Assembly (NCBI GenBank): GCA_934047225.1
Contig: OW204000.1
Location: forward strand, 15,208,001 to 15,272,000
Length of the DNA stretch: 64,000 nt
From: Ypsolopha sequella
Lineage: Eukaryota > Arthropoda > Insecta > Lepidoptera > Ypsolophidae
Direction: 5' to 3'
Shown here: positions 20,996 through 33,179 of the stretch, piece by piece
How the letters are laid out: each line of letters opens with the position of its first letter
Position numbering within the stretch: the first letter of the stretch is position 1
The notes under the pieces: generated by a model
What the model saw: only the letters and a program-made list of their open reading frames with translations
Databases searched by the model: none
What the model was told of the DNA's origin: nothing
Position numbers and translations under genes: made by a program

Positions 20996-21290
20996 GCAGG
21001 GTGTTAAGATTAAGTTGCGGAAGCCGGAAACTGGCGATAGAACTAACGAACAACTTTTCGTGAAAAAAAATTACATCATAACTTTTCTATGGAACAGCTG
21101 AGTTTTTTTTCGCGATAGGCTCCATAGTAAAAGTTGTTCGTATGGACGAATACTATCACCATAACAAAATTCCATGGCATAACAAAATTTCAGCCAATTT
21201 AACTGAAGCCACATTCTCCTTGCAAAACCGCCCGGGTTCTTTCATCTATAGACTTTTGTAGATTGTGATCAGAGCCAAACAGTCATGACT
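20996..21290. repeat. Repeat fragments, partly palindromic
   Basis: 21046-21140 is a loose palindrome (CGAACAACTTTTCG... CCATAGTAAAAGTTGTTCG) that shares the TCCATAGTAAAAGTTGTTC motif with family 1 fold-backs. 21172-21285 is the reverse complement of 12485-12590 (GGCTGAAATTT, AGAACCC, CTGATCACAATCTA). Confidence 0.5.
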
Positions 21291-21371
21291 CTTTTTGAGA
21301 AATTGGTTACTCTGAGTTGAGCTTAGCCATGTATGGGTACAAAATATTTTTTCCAAATACTCTAAAAATGA

Positions 21372-21375
<4 letters not shown>

Positions 21376-21409
<34 letters not shown>

Positions 21410-22720
21410 GTCATTTATTCACAAAAACGGGACATGTTTACACAATTTATGCTTAGTTAGATTACAAACAAGTTTAGCATAGTGTAAGAGATTAGGAGCA
21501 TCTGCTGCTAAGTAGGTTGTAAGCCTGAATTTCAGCATACAGCGCCTCCACCCTCGTATCAATATTTATTAGCTTCTAAAAACATATTAACAAACGCATG
21601 CCAAATATATATATATATATATTTATATTTCCTAAGTTTAAAGCCTTATCATCTACTTATATTAACATTAAAACAGTAATTCAAAAATCTTAGAGTGAAA
21701 AAATTGAAAAATGAGAAAAGAATAAGTTTGGTTTAGTCCTCCCTGTGTGTAAAGTGTGAATGTCTGTGGATAAGTGTGAGAGGGTGAGTGGTATGTGAAG
21801 TGAATAGTTGTAAAATAGTTACTTTCTATAAATATATATTTAAAAATAAATTATATATATTTAATGTTTCAGAAATAATATAGGTACTAAACTGATAAAA
21901 TTTAATGTACTTTATTATGAATATATTTATGTTTATTTAAATTTAGACTTTTAAAATAAATTTAAGACGTTAAAAGTAGTATGGATAGTAATGCAATTTT
22001 ATTCAATTACAGTCAGTAGTTCTTCGGTTTGTTCGTAGGATAATTTTTGAATCCAAGTTGATATAGTAATCTTAGATTCAAATTTGTTCATGGTATAGAT
22101 TTTAAGTTGTTTGTTTAATTTGTTGTATACGAATGGGCCTAAAAAAAGGTAAAACCTCCGAATGAAAGAGGTTTTAATTTTATATATCAGATTGCGTTTA
22201 CATACTGCAAAACCTCTACGTTTACATATCAGACTGGGGTCGTATTCCAAATCCGAGTGCTGTTTCAGGGTAATGATAAGTAAAAAGAGCTGCCGCACCG
22301 TTAGTACCTCACAGTAACTATTCATAAAGAAGTTTAGTTGGGTAGAAATAACGCTTAAAGGTACATACTTTGAGAATAGCTCTTTGTGCAACTTCTAATT
22401 GTTTAAGCGTCGTTTTCGGCGCACCTCCCCATGAAGATATGCAGTATGAAATTAGAGACTGACAAAGAGCAAAATATATTTGTTTTAGTTGAGTAGGCTC
22501 TATGACATGTCTAAGTGTTTTAAAAACGTAAATTAATTTGCGTACCCTGTTGCTCATTATTTCGATATGTGGCTTGAAGTTAAGATTTTCGTCGAGTACT
22601 ATCCCCAAATATAAATATTCGTATGGTTATCGTATTTTACTCTTATCAGTAATAATTGAATCGATTAGGCTCTACAAATCAAAGTTAAAGTGTGTATTAA
22701 TTTTACGCCATATGGTTTAT
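21376..22720 (-). pseudogene. LINE 3' part, minus strand, with ATT tail
   Basis: Reading on -, a LINE polymerase C-terminal half begins near 22720 with early stops, then YLGIVLDENLNFKPHI, LKQIYFALCQSLISYCI and KQLEVAQRAILKV. The frame shifts in the 22318-22391 overlap and continues VRQLFLLIITLKQHS, FIRRFYLFLGPFVYNKLNK, ending LLTVIE and a stop at 21999. The remaining 600 bp is 3' UTR-like (AATAAATGACTT) and ends in an (ATT)n run, (AAT)n on + at 21376-21408. The order thumb, C-terminal domain, UTR and simple-repeat tail is that of a Jockey/CR1-type LINE, 5' truncated. The frameshift and stops mark it as inactive. Confidence 0.75.
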
Positions 22721-24059
22721 AGATTTTCGTCAGTGTCCCCAATATCCCCATATAAGTCATCAAAAATCTATTTTCTGTACCCTTACAAGATAGGTAGGTA
22801 CCCTGACTTCAAAATCTTTGAAACTTCATGTAGCCATGCGTGTTACATCTGAAGGTGATACGACCCATCCTCTATACATTTATATGGTTACATTCGTCTA
22901 CTGTCTAGACAAAGTCCAGCAAAGGGACGCCTAGGACGGATTTCAAATTTTAAAGGTCAAGCCCTATTGACTACAGACAAAACTTAAACAATATAAAGTA
23001 CAAGAATTTCAGTCGTGTATTTTTAATGTTGTCTCGCCAAGTCATAAGGGCCAATTTGAAATATCTCCGTCTCTTGGGAGAGCTGTCTTCGAGACCGTGG
23101 CCCCTTCATCACCTCTGGACGACCTCACGCGGCGCGCCCCGGCCCCTTACACCCGTCGCGTCCCGATTGCCGTAATCGCGGCCAGCCAGACGACGCGACA
23201 ACTATACGGCCGCTCCACTTTAAACCTCATCCATTTTAATTTAACAAAAGTGCCGGCCGATCGTAGAGGAAAGACTCATATCCGCTGACGGTTGAGTTGA
23301 GTCACCCTCTCCCCCCGCTTCTTACCGACCCCGCTCCTGTAAAGCTGATTGTATCGATTGTGACAATCACTGAATTTTTTGCTAAAATTCGTGACTAAAC
23401 TGCATGTGCAGTGCAGACCATCATCTCACAAAAAGGAGATGACAGCTGATGAGTGATATGATGACAGCTAGCTTATTGTAGGATTGCGCATAGAATTGCA
23501 TATTTATTGATTTGGGTATTTAATGGAATCGATAAAATCCAAGTTAAGTTTCAGCTTTCCTGTTTTGGAACAACTAGAGAGCTGACCTAATTTAATATTA
23601 CACTTTAGAGTACTAAAGAAGTGACACAAACTTTTAAAAGCAAAAGAAATGGGAAAGTTAGTATCCGAAAGTACGGCCGGAGACAATAATGACTTTTTAA
23701 AGAACTGGGAGCTTACTGATAGAACAATTTATAAAATAATTGCGTCGTTCTCGGCAGCTCCGTTACTTTACGTCCCAATAAGGGAATTGACCTTGTTTTT
23801 TGTATTTTAAACTCTAACAAAGGCAAAAAATGGGCAACGGAGATGTAATTTGTCTGTGGGAAGACAGTTCTTAATAAACATAACATAAATTTTGAAAGTC
23901 TTCGAACAGGTCCGACATTTTCTTAGATCGCCAACGACATATCGATGACTGTAATTTAAAAGGGTGTAAGGGACAAAACCTCATTTGCCAAGAGAGACAG
24001 AAAACTTTTTTTTTTCTAAATAAAAATTCATAACTTTCTTATCTCTGTAAAAGTTTTAG
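22721..24059. other. Stretch without gene; GC-rich patch
   Basis: 23085-23290 is GC-rich (GGCGCGCCCCGGCCCC) with a 63-codon frame that shows no motif. It may be part of an older repeat. The rest is AT-rich. From about 23956 (TTAAAAGGGTGTAAGGGAC) the outer part of the repeat described next begins. Confidence 0.4.
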
Positions 24060-24440
24060 CGTCCGTTACTCCATATGCGAAAAAATCCTCAGTGCGAGAG
24101 GGACGGATTCTTGGAAAAGTGGCAAAAAGTCGGTTTTCTATTAATATAAAATGTACCAAAGTTGCTATCAAAATTTCGTTTAACCAGGTTCTAGATACTG
24201 TTAAAACCCATCTAATAAAATATAGTTGCAGTCTACATGTCATTCTAAATTGCCAAACCAGGAGAATTGGTGTCGAAAAGGACCTCATTTCCATAAATAT
24301 TTCTATCGAGCCGAATTTCTCCAATCGCGTTTCTGTTTTAACAGATCCCTAGAAAAAGAATCCAAAAATAATATACTATTTTATCAAAATAATACATTAT
24401 TTACTGAAGTAGATATGCAAGTCCTTAAAGTGTCGTTTTT
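24060..24440 (+). repeat. Copy of the TTAA-element core
   Basis: CGTTACTCC, GAGAGGGACGGATTCTTGG, AAAAAGTCGGTTTTCTATTA, TGTTAAAACCCATCTAAT and CCAATCGCGTTTCTGTTTTA align with 2185-2560. The outer flanks differ from the 2.1-kb copy and carry loose inverted ends (AAGGGTGTAAGGGAC near 23960, GTTGCACCCTTAC near 24604). Confidence 0.6.
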
Positions 24441-24604
24441 TTTCCGTAGCGCCTTAACGTACTTTGATCATTTTTAAACGCTATTCCTCATTTTTTAAGC
24501 GCTTTTATTGTAAGCTACGTTATTAACGATCAGACTTATAGTTACGGACACAGCTTGTCCCTTACGTCAAAAAAATTAGGAACGCCCGTCCGTTGCACCC
24601 TTAC

Positions 24605-25786
24605 AAAACGTGTATTTTTTTACAAAAAGACGTATCGTGATGTAATTATTACTATCTGTTTTAATTTTGATGTTAGTCCATAAACATTGTTTAGTTAAAA
24701 ATAAAACAAAGTCTAGAGAAGGGTACATTGGCTTATAAGCATAAATTAAACAGTAATTAAATGTTTATTGAACAAAAATTATCAACCATTTTTGACAAAA
24801 CTTAAAATCTCTTTTTAATATTTGAGATCATAACTGAGACCAAGGATTGAGGAATTCTAATATATAAAAATGAATACATACATATTTTTGACAAAACTAA
24901 AAATCCCTTTTTAATGTTTGAGATCATAACTCATCATGTAGATCGCAATATAATATAATTCTGTTTCTAAGTTAGACAACTTCTTCACCAGACGAACATA
25001 CAGACACCCGTAGCTTCGTGTTTAGGGTTTTAAGCAATTTTAGGAAAACTTTGTCTTTCAAATGTATTTCAAGATATTATCTTAAGAACTCTGGTCTCCA
25101 TATATACACCAAATTAGGAGCTTAGTATACTTACGCTAAGCCCTGCACATTAGGATTTACCTATGAAATTGCCGTTTTCTATAGAGAATTTGAAAAAAGC
25201 TCAATTTTCAGCACTAACATTTTTCATTTTTTTAGGAATGACAAATCCAAATTATGTAATTTCTTATGTGTATGAATGAGACAATATTAAGCTAACAGCA
25301 ACATTAACGACATTTCTGAAAAGTATCGGTAAAGCGGTAGATCCGATAATATATATTATAATAAATTTTATAATCAAACTGAAAATAAAAACAAAATTGA
25401 TTACGTAGATGTAAAATCTCGAAATCAACTTACAAACAAAAAACAAATAATTAAAATAGATCAATTGAACTTAAGGAATTATGAACTCATGAATCTGTAA
25501 GAAAATTTAGGCCATTTCATAGGTAAAGGCCTATTATTATCCGATGTGGAGTGATTGTTATTCGATGCGGTTACATAAGGCCGCCGGGAGATGGGTGTGA
25601 CCAGCCAGCCCATAACGACAAAAGCGTCCCCTTTACACGTGCCACTATGACGTCACTTAATAGCATTTTGTCTGCGTTCACCGGGCTTCTCCTGTCGCGT
25701 TACATGCACCGTCTGGTTTGCTGGTTCGTTATCTATTTTGTGCTGCATGTATTGTATATCAATTTAATTTAATTCCATACCAGAGG
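24605..25786. other. Stretch without gene
   Basis: AT-rich. Contains an internal near-duplicate (TTTTTGACAAAACT...TTTGAGATCATAACT at about 24792 and 24887). 25551-25770 is moderately GC-rich with a 73-codon frame lacking motifs. Confidence 0.4.
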
Positions 25787-26002
25787 GCCTATTATGTATC
25801 TTTAGTTGCCATTTGAACTGGGTGCCTATCATCAAAAACAATAGAATTCCGATTGTCTAAGGATATGTTCGCACTTGAAGTGACGACACAGTTCGTAAAT
25901 AGTTCAATACCTACTAATAGCAATTTTGAAAGTTCCGTTTTTAGCTATGTCTTTGATGATAGGCACCTAGTCCAGTTGGCAACTAAAGATACAGAATAGA
26001 GG
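25787..26002. mobile_element. Fold-back element, about 215 bp
   Basis: CTATTATGTATCTTTAGTTG, GGTGCCTATCATCAAA at the left is complementary to TTTGATGATAGGCACC... CAACTAAAGATACAGAATAG at the right. Non-coding. Confidence 0.8.
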
Positions 26003-26112
26003 GGCAGGGCCATAATATTACAATTAACACATACATAAGACATAAAAACAACAAACTTAATAAATTTACTTTAAAAAAATAGTCTATGAGTCTGATTCAC
26101 GCACTCACTACA

Positions 26113-26222
26113 CTTTTACCCTGCGGTCCGAAATAGAATTACAATGGATCATAGCCATTCACTTCATACTAATTTCGTAATCAATTTTAGCGATGTAATT
26201 CTACTTCAGACCGCAGGGTTAA
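26113..26222. mobile_element. Small fold-back, about 105 bp
   Basis: ACCCTGCGGTCCGAAATAGA pairs with TTCAGACCGCAGGGTTAA, and ATTACA blocks pair inside. Typical of a small MITE. Confidence 0.75.
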
Positions 26223-27397
26223 TCAGTACGCATTATAGTACGCACCGTGTGCTGCACTGATACTATTGATAGCCACAGATTCAATAACTTTGTGTAGTTT
26301 TTACTAAGCATTTGTTCAATAGTGAGACAGGACAGTACAGTAGGTACGCTTGTGGACTGTTCCAGATTCCAAAAAAAAGTTACCGTGCATTTCAGACTAT
26401 ATATAACTTCGAAATTGTAAAAAAAAATCATGAATAGGACATTATAATTTCAAGAGCCGAAAATGGTCCAAAACAAAATAAATAAACACGTTTTTCACAA
26501 TTTTCCGAATTTTTCAAAACTGAAAGCTCAAGGTCAGTATTTCATCCAAAACCGCTGAAGATGGAAACATGAAATTCGAAACATACGTACTTCCTTCGAG
26601 AGTGAACTAAAAAAAGATTTTTCGAAAATCTACCCCTAAAAGGGGTGAAGTGGGGTGAACATGAAACATGGTACAAATACTGTCCATAATAAATTAATAA
26701 TAATATACATACTAAAGCTTTTTCAAAAATCATCCTCTAAAAGAGTGAATGAAACATACTTCATTGGAGAGTGCAGAGGTGTACTAATAAAGAATTTTTC
26801 AAAAACCAAATCCTTTAGTTGGAAAATGGGGTGAAAACTTTTGTATCGAAAATTGTATTCCCTACGTGTGTCAATTACAAACACTGCTGGTAGAAATCAA
26901 ATAATAAAACACATAGTACAAGTATTCTTCAAAAATCATTCCATAGATGCATTATACTTATTATTGAAAACTAGCACGTGCACGGGTTAATGACCGCGGA
27001 TCCACACCGCTCGTGGGAGCTAAGAAATAGCGCTCGCGGCCGGTGACGGCCGGTCGCGCAAACAGTTGAGGTGCGGGGATGCGGGGGCAAAATCACTAAT
27101 TTGTCCAGGTTTATACGCAGCCTTAAAGGGGTGCAAACATTTGTAAGGAAAATCGCATTAAATCTGTGTATTAGCTTGAAACTTGGTGTAAAACTCTTGA
27201 TATATAATACTGAATCATGTATTTTAGGATAAGGGGATGATTTGTTGATGATCTGGCTAGAATCCCCCGTGACTGCAGCCAACCAGTCTACGTAGAACCG
27301 CACGCGCGGCGCGATGGTGCAGACATAGGACCGCGGCACGCTCTCCCTTCATTCACATTTGCACCGGTGCTGCAGCCGTACTAGACGGAGAGCTAAA
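26223..27397. repeat. Diverged repeat stretch with CCCCTAAAAGGGG motifs
   Basis: Several loosely repeated pieces (TTTTTCAAAAATCA, CCCCTAAAAGGGGTGAAGTG, AAAATGGGGTGAAAAC) look like copies of a lepidopteran repeat with that motif. 26985-27350 is GC-richer. No gene recognised. Confidence 0.35.
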
Positions 27398-27955
27398 GTA
27401 GGGCCACTGAGTGATGGCACTTATGACAGCTGCATTTAGTGATGAGGTACATTTCATATTTCGGTTAAAAATAAAAATCAAGTGTGAGTTTACTCAACAT
27501 TAGACACGTCATTCAACATTCAACATAATGCTACAAAAGGAAAATGTGCCAAAACCAGTGGCGTAGCTATCGGAGGGCTATGCGGTGTAGTGCCCCGGGG
27601 CCCCCAAGAAATGTTTAAATATCTAAATTGAAAAAAGTATTTTACTATCATTTATTTTCGTTTAGTTTAACTTTGTCATTGTTTTGTTTTTAATTAAATA
27701 TTATTGCGTAACTTGGCGACCTCAAACACGACCTATAAAAAACGAGAAACTTTTTGTTAAAAAATTCCATGTTTCTATACGAATTCTATTGCACAATAAA
27801 GCAACATTCAAATCGAAAAATAATAACCGAAACAATTAGTACATCACTATCAACAATGAAGTATTACATTTTTAATTCACACTTGCTTATAAATAATTAT
27901 GATGCTTTGTAGGCATTTAAACGTCATAGGCGCCATCACTCAGTGGCTCTACTGT
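27398..27955. mobile_element. Element with short inverted ends, about 560 bp
   Basis: AGTAGGGCCACTGAGTGATG, GCACTTATGAC at the left and GTCATAGGCGCCATCACTCA, GTGGCTCTACT at the right are inverted. The interior is AT-rich without coding frames. Confidence 0.65.
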
Positions 27956-28330
27956 AGCGACCAAATCGGTCATGTGGCTTCAGCTGTATTGAAACTCCGT
28001 TAGCTACTTCCCTGAACAACCTTTTCCGATAATCTTCGTGCTGGCAGGCCGCGGGCGGTGGGTGCGGGTGTAGTGGGGTGGGGAAAAAAATGAAAAAAAA
28101 TGTGGGCTCAGCGGCTTTAATATTTTTTCAAACAGTAGCTATATATGTACTCACTGTGCACCCAAAAAAAAATTTTAAACCGATCGGGTGGTGGGAAGGG
28201 GTTGCCCCACTACACCCGCACCCACCGCCCGCGGCCTGCCAGCACGAAGATTATCGGAAAAGGTTGTTCAGGGAAGTAGCTAACGGAGTTTCAATACAGC
28301 TGAAGCTACATGACTGATTTGGTCGCTAGC
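27956..28330. mobile_element. Near-perfect palindrome, arms about 125 bp
   Basis: GACCAAATCGGTCATG, CTTCAGCTGTATTGAAACTC, GCTGGCAGGCCGCGGGCGGT at the left is mirrored at 28199-28328 with very few differences. The arms contain the GC-rich block GGTGCGGGTGTAGTGGGG. The loop is about 115 bp. The high arm identity suggests a recent or conserved fold-back element. It directly abuts the preceding element. Confidence 0.85.
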
Positions 28331-28559
28331 TCTTAGACTATACCAACCACAGACTGTGGTACCGACCGAAACTTGTAGGAGGCACTGTCGCTATGTAATG
28401 CTATCAATAGATCATTTCCATATTGCTTGTTTGGAGGGCAAAGGTAAAAAACTGATTGCTGGTGACTTCAAGAAAGTTTTGTCGATACTATACGTACTTA
28501 CTATATTAAGAAACTTGCTCATAGTATAAGCACGGTATACACAGTGTTAAGATGACAAC

Positions 28560-28768
28560 CATTTTCCTAAAAAACGAGATATTCTACCCATTAATATGAA
28601 TAATTTTTACTATGGGACCAATCCCAAAAACGCAAAAAAAAAATGCGTTTTGGTCGAGTAGGTATTTAACCTTTAATGGAACAGCTGATTTTGAACAGGC
28701 TGACAGACAGAAACTGCGGAGGCTTAGTTAAAGGATCCCGTTTTGCACCCTCCGGGTACGGAACCCTA
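28560..28768 (+). repeat. Lepidopteran interspersed repeat, 3' end
   Basis: CAGGCTGACAGACAGA, GGATCCCGTTTTGCACCCTC and GGGTACGGAACCCTAAAA are the standard 3' end of a very common lepidopteran repeat. Related copies in the window: 34760-35292, 53330-53760, 56480-56860 (-) and 62028-62582. Confidence 0.7.
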
Positions 28769-29264
28769 AAAGTAAGTTGTATTCATTTCTTAAGTTTCTA
28801 AGGCTTTCTTGGGAGTTAATAGTTGGATTTCAGTCTGAAATTTTATTGATAAATATTTATCTTGAAAATAGGACACCAAAAACTATGACTAAAAAGCAAC
28901 AACGCGTCGTGTTGGCTTAGCCAATCATAGCGCGTTATGTCATGACGAAAATTGGCGAACTTTTTTCCGAACTAACAAAGCGTCATAGTTATTTAGACGC
29001 ACGCGGGCGAGGGTGCGATAGTTCGAGGGGGTAATTAATGTGATGACTTACACCCGTGTCGAACACTCTACTTTTCAATGCGAGGAAATAAAAAAACTTC
29101 CAAAAGTATGTTGGCAACAACGATTTCAACAAGAAAGTTTTAGTGTTGCAATTTTTTTTTATGCGGATTTCCTTTTTTCGTGCAATCGTCGTACTAGCCA
29201 GGTCAACTGTTTTAAAAGCAAAACCATTTTTACTAAATTATAAGATACTTTATAATTTTCCTAT

Positions 29265-29520
29265 TTTTTATGTATATGTTTTACTCCATAAATACAACTA
29301 CTTACATACAAACATACATACTTACATACTTACTTACATACTACTTACATACTTACATATTACTTACTACAAACAAATACAAATACTTACATAAATACAA
29401 ACACTTAAATGGTTTTAGTCGCTATATTTCGACCCCTCAGTGGGGCCGTCATCAGGCGAATGATTAAAAATAAAAAAAGGCACTTGAACGGTGTTTTATA
29501 AAAATATTTTATTAACATAA
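29265..29520 (-). mobile_element. Penelope-like relic with hammerhead-like motif, copy 1
   Basis: On -, 29455-29427 reads CTGATGA, stem CGGCCCC/GGGGTC around loop ACTGA, then GAAA: the conserved core order of a hammerhead ribozyme as found in Penelope-like retroelements. The sequence ends with TATAGCGACTAAAACC. An ACTTACAT-type microsatellite fills 29290-29400. 29464-29520 is the reverse complement of 45970-46020. The other strand of the ribozyme (cleavage site, stem III partner) was not modelled. Confidence 0.45.
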
Positions 29521-29847
29521 TTTTTATAATTTTCCAATTTTTTTCCTTTGTATCCAAGATTCCTTTGTACCTGCTCACTATCAGCTCAGAGCGACGCAGG
29601 GCGGGCGGCGGGCGCCCTACCACTTCCGCGCCTAACCTTAACCTTGAACGAACAGTCTGACCCCAGCCCCGCCCTGCACCCCGTACCTCCACCCCTGCAC
29701 GACGCGTCGTAGGGCTGGACTACCTACTCACAGCTTAGGGTTGCATCTCTTGATCGTTTATTACAGTTTATATTACGCTTACGATTTTACAGCATTGGAA
29801 AATAGTATACCGCATTTTTATTGTGAATATTAAATATGAGGTAAAGC

Positions 29848-30038
29848 CAACCGGGGTATTTCCCTCTACGAGGTACTTCCTCCTTTGCTAATAACTCGTT
29901 AACTAGTGATGTTGAAAATCGTGCCATCTATTAGTACGATTTTGACCAAGTTCCGCACTATGTTATTAGATAATATATTTTTTTATTTAACTAGTTAAGG
30001 AGGAAACATTCCCCATAGAGGGAAATACCCTTGGGTTT
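29848..30038. mobile_element. Fold-back element, about 190 bp
   Basis: AACCGGGGTATTTCCCTCTA, CTTCCTCCTTTGC and GTTAACTAG at the left are mirrored by CTAGTTAAGGAGGAAAC and TAGAGGGAAATACCCTTGGG at the right. Non-coding. Confidence 0.8.
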
Positions 30039-30212
30039 CCGATCATCAGATATACTGTCAGATAGTTTATTCGTCGTACAATTTATACAGAATATGTATA
30101 TTTTCAAACTCCTTTGGAAGATGGCTGAGGTGAGGTGTAATTGAACTTTATTCGACACTTACGTGTAGGTACGGCCATCACTTGAACTATGTTCTGTGAC
30201 TTGAACCTACCT

Positions 30213-30559
30213 ATACTCTATTTTAATACGGCAAATAATGTTTGTACACAACTTTATAACCTAAAAGTGATAAAATATATGTTCAACTGCAATTTTTGCT
30301 GCACAATTAAACATATTAATGTACAGTGGAGACCACATCAAGCTATACACTTGCAGTATGACATTAGCCCCTACAGAGAAGAATATAAGATAGGTACAAA
30401 GTCCAATGTGTCTTACTTGATGCGGTCTCCACTGTACGTGAGTTCACTTTTATTAGTTTAAACCAGAATGTATAGGTATAAAAATGCTTTCTTACATCAT
30501 ATTTCATCACTTGTTACAAAGTTGTTTACAAACATTATTTGCCGTATTAAAATAGAGTA
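30213..30559. mobile_element. Fold-back element hosting another fold-back
   Basis: The outer arms (TACTCTATTTTAATACGGCA, AATAATGTTTGTA and complement at 30514-30559) enclose a second palindrome at 30321-30437. Confidence 0.75.
30321..30437. mobile_element. Nested fold-back, family 3, copy 1
   Basis: GTACAGTGGAGACCACATCA and TTGATGCGGTCTCCACTGTA, with AGCTATACAC inside. Related to 53992-54110. Confidence 0.75.
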
Positions 30560-30954
30560 TATATATATATATAATAGTTCAAATCGTATTAAAATAGGTA
30601 ACTTGAATTGCACGCGACCTTACCTCAACTAAGACGCATAATCACAATGGGATCGCCCAACACTAGTAATAGTCTGCTCCAATAAACTTGCCTTCGGGGC
30701 GTTAAGTACACGCGCTACTATATGACGATCAAGTCTAGACGTAATTAATCTGGGAGCTCATAAAGTGAAGGTTTGACATTTTTACTATCAACGTTGCCAA
30801 GTATGTTGAGATAAAAGAGGCTCCTATATTGAATACGCAAAGAAATTGGTAGTGATAAAGATTTTGTTCCTTACTTTAGGAGTAAATTGTCTGCCGTCTC
30901 TGCCGTCTTGCTTGATGTGATTACCTATATACTTTTTTTTTTTTGTAATATATG

Positions 30955-31258
30955 ATTTGGAGATAATTAGCTGGACGGGGAGGAAGACTAATGAGGCAGT
31001 GATGAGAATTGTAGAGGAAGAAAGATGTTGAAAAAACCGAAGAGAGAAGATGATAGGACACTTGATTCGACACGACAGTTTCTTGAAAGATATCACAGAA
31101 GGAAAGGTCGAAGGGAAAAGAGGATGAGGAAGACCTAGACGCTACTTACTTTACTCAAGTAAAAGAGGAAGTTAATGTTATGTCATATCATATGATCATA
31201 TGATCAAACCATTAGCAGAAGCAAGAGAAGAATGGCGGTTACTCTACCGACAACAATA
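30955..31258 (+). pseudogene. RTE-type LINE C-terminus fragment
   Basis: On + the conserved tail of an RTE-like reverse transcriptase is readable: SWTGRKTNEAVMRIVEEE, IGHLIRHDSFLKDITEGKVE, GKRG-stop-GRPRR, then in a shifted frame YFTQVKEEVNVMSYH, and last PLAEAREEWRLLYRQQ stop. At least two stops and two shifts are present, so it is dead. The blocks SW..R..NE, GH..RHD, GRPR and REEWR are the usual order in this clade, clearly different from the CR1/Jockey fragments elsewhere in the window. Confidence 0.75.
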
Positions 31259-32959
31259 GAAGCTCTTAGGTTATAAGTAGAATATTATTTTTAAGCACTA
31301 ACACATTCATAAATTAATGAAAAAAATACCTTCATACCAGCATTGCTACAACAAATTTAAATTTACACTTTTTGCCATCAGATTCTGGTAGATCTATACC
31401 TATGAACATCCAAGTATATGTATATGCACAGATAATATAATACTAGGTATATGTAAGAATCAATACAGTTGATTTACATTAAATTCTTACTACGGAAAAG
31501 TTTTGGCCTAGGTTTATATCATGATACTCGTGTTTTTGCAATATTATTTAAAACTAACGCATCATTAGTGCCTATGAACACAATAATACAATACAAATAC
31601 AAATTAATTATTTGGTTTAAAATGTGCAATACATTGCACTTTTAAAATTAACAGTAGTGGTAACAACAAGTAAGAAAATAACTAACTAAAGGCGGGCTTA
31701 TGTACACTACTATCTTTTCTATCGCACTATACCCTTTTTTACAAGACGCCCATGAAGTTATAACAATGATTTTACTATAATAGGTAAACATTTATGAGAA
31801 TGAATCACTAAATGCAGAAAGGGCAAATCAACACTTTTTTAAAATGTAAGGGGAGACAAAAACTGAACAACTCACGGCATTCCCGCCTGAAAAAAAGAAT
31901 TTTTTTAGCTTATGTGAAATTACAGCATAATATATGTATTATAAAACTGAAACACTTTTAAAAACTGAAATTTACAGGGACTTTGAAAAAAAAAATTGTG
32001 CCCTTTATGCAAAGAATGTATGTTTTCAAATTTTTATCTAGAAATTGTAAGTAAAAGTCATTATCTGAAAAAAAGCAGCCCTAGCACTAACATTTTCTGT
32101 AGACAACACGAAAATTTCATTCCAGAATGTATCCAAAATGAATGAATTAATTGCAGAATGGGCTCAAGTAACATATCATAATAACATAACTTGTACCCTT
32201 TCTGCACAAAACGTATATTCAACCGGCAATAAAATCATACTTATAGCTATGCTACTTGTGCCATTTTTGCTCATAACATACAAATAGGTACAAGCATTCC
32301 ATTTCTGCAAAAATGTGAATTTCAAGAAAATGTGCTGATGTGCTCTTTCGACATTTAGGTATTCCTAACGAGGGTTTGTAAATTTTTTTCGTTTGTAATT
32401 TGCATAACATATTGAACACACAATATATAAAAAAAAAAAAAAAAATTTTTAATGTTAAAGCTTACGATGAGCAAGCTTAGATGAATCAGGGCCATTCAGG
32501 GCACGTGCCCGCCCGCCCCCAGACAATCGGTCGACCGCACAAAACGACCAAAAAACGGGGTTAGATTTGTTTTGTTCGTTTCGCGCATGTTTGGTAAACA
32601 TGGATGTGGAAGAGGTGAAAGAGGTGTGTCAGGATCGTAGCAGATGGAAGTGTCTGGGAGACCAGTAGCGTGAGTATGTGTATACATACATGTATGTATT
32701 AGTCAACTTCATCAGCAAAATCTAAATACTCCTAAAATTGGCCATGAAAATCTACTTTATACTTTTCTACTTCTCTTTTATAAAAATCCATGACTCAGAA
32801 CAAAATCTTGTATCCCCTGATATATTGGTCATCTACGCAGGTGGGTTAGGGTTATAATTATGCTATACGGAATTTATACGGAATGAACCAAACGAATGGC
32901 TACTTACCCTAAATATTGAAAATAGCAAATTTTACTTAAAGGAACCTTTATTTTATTTT
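31259..32959. other. AT-rich stretch without gene
   Basis: No bounded repeat found. An A-run lies at about 32430-32446. 32495-32690 has a GC-richer patch with a motif-free 63-codon frame. Confidence 0.4.
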
Positions 32960-33035
32960 CAAATAAAGAAACACTGCATTCACAGAATTTTTAAAAATTA
33001 CCTGCCTGAACCGGGAATCGAACCGGACAAATGTG
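32960..33035 (-). repeat. tRNA-derived SINE fragment
   Basis: On -, GTCCGGTTCGATTCCCGGTT (B-box and T-arm) is followed by AGGCAGGTAATTTTTAAAAA, like the tails of the SINEs at 10928 and 39800. Confidence 0.5.
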
Positions 33036-33179
33036 TATAAAAAAAAACATTCTGTATTTTTATGATACCGATCGAAAGGGTCAATCATAAGAACTGACTT
33101 CTATGAAACGTGATTTTTCTGCCACTGTGAGGTCTCATTGGATTCGATATCTCATAATCAAGGCGTTCAACGAACGTGT

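Noticed and set aside
26545..26590. Hammerhead motif CTGAAGA...CGAAAC
   Set aside because: The interval between the core halves does not form a stem of more than three pairs.
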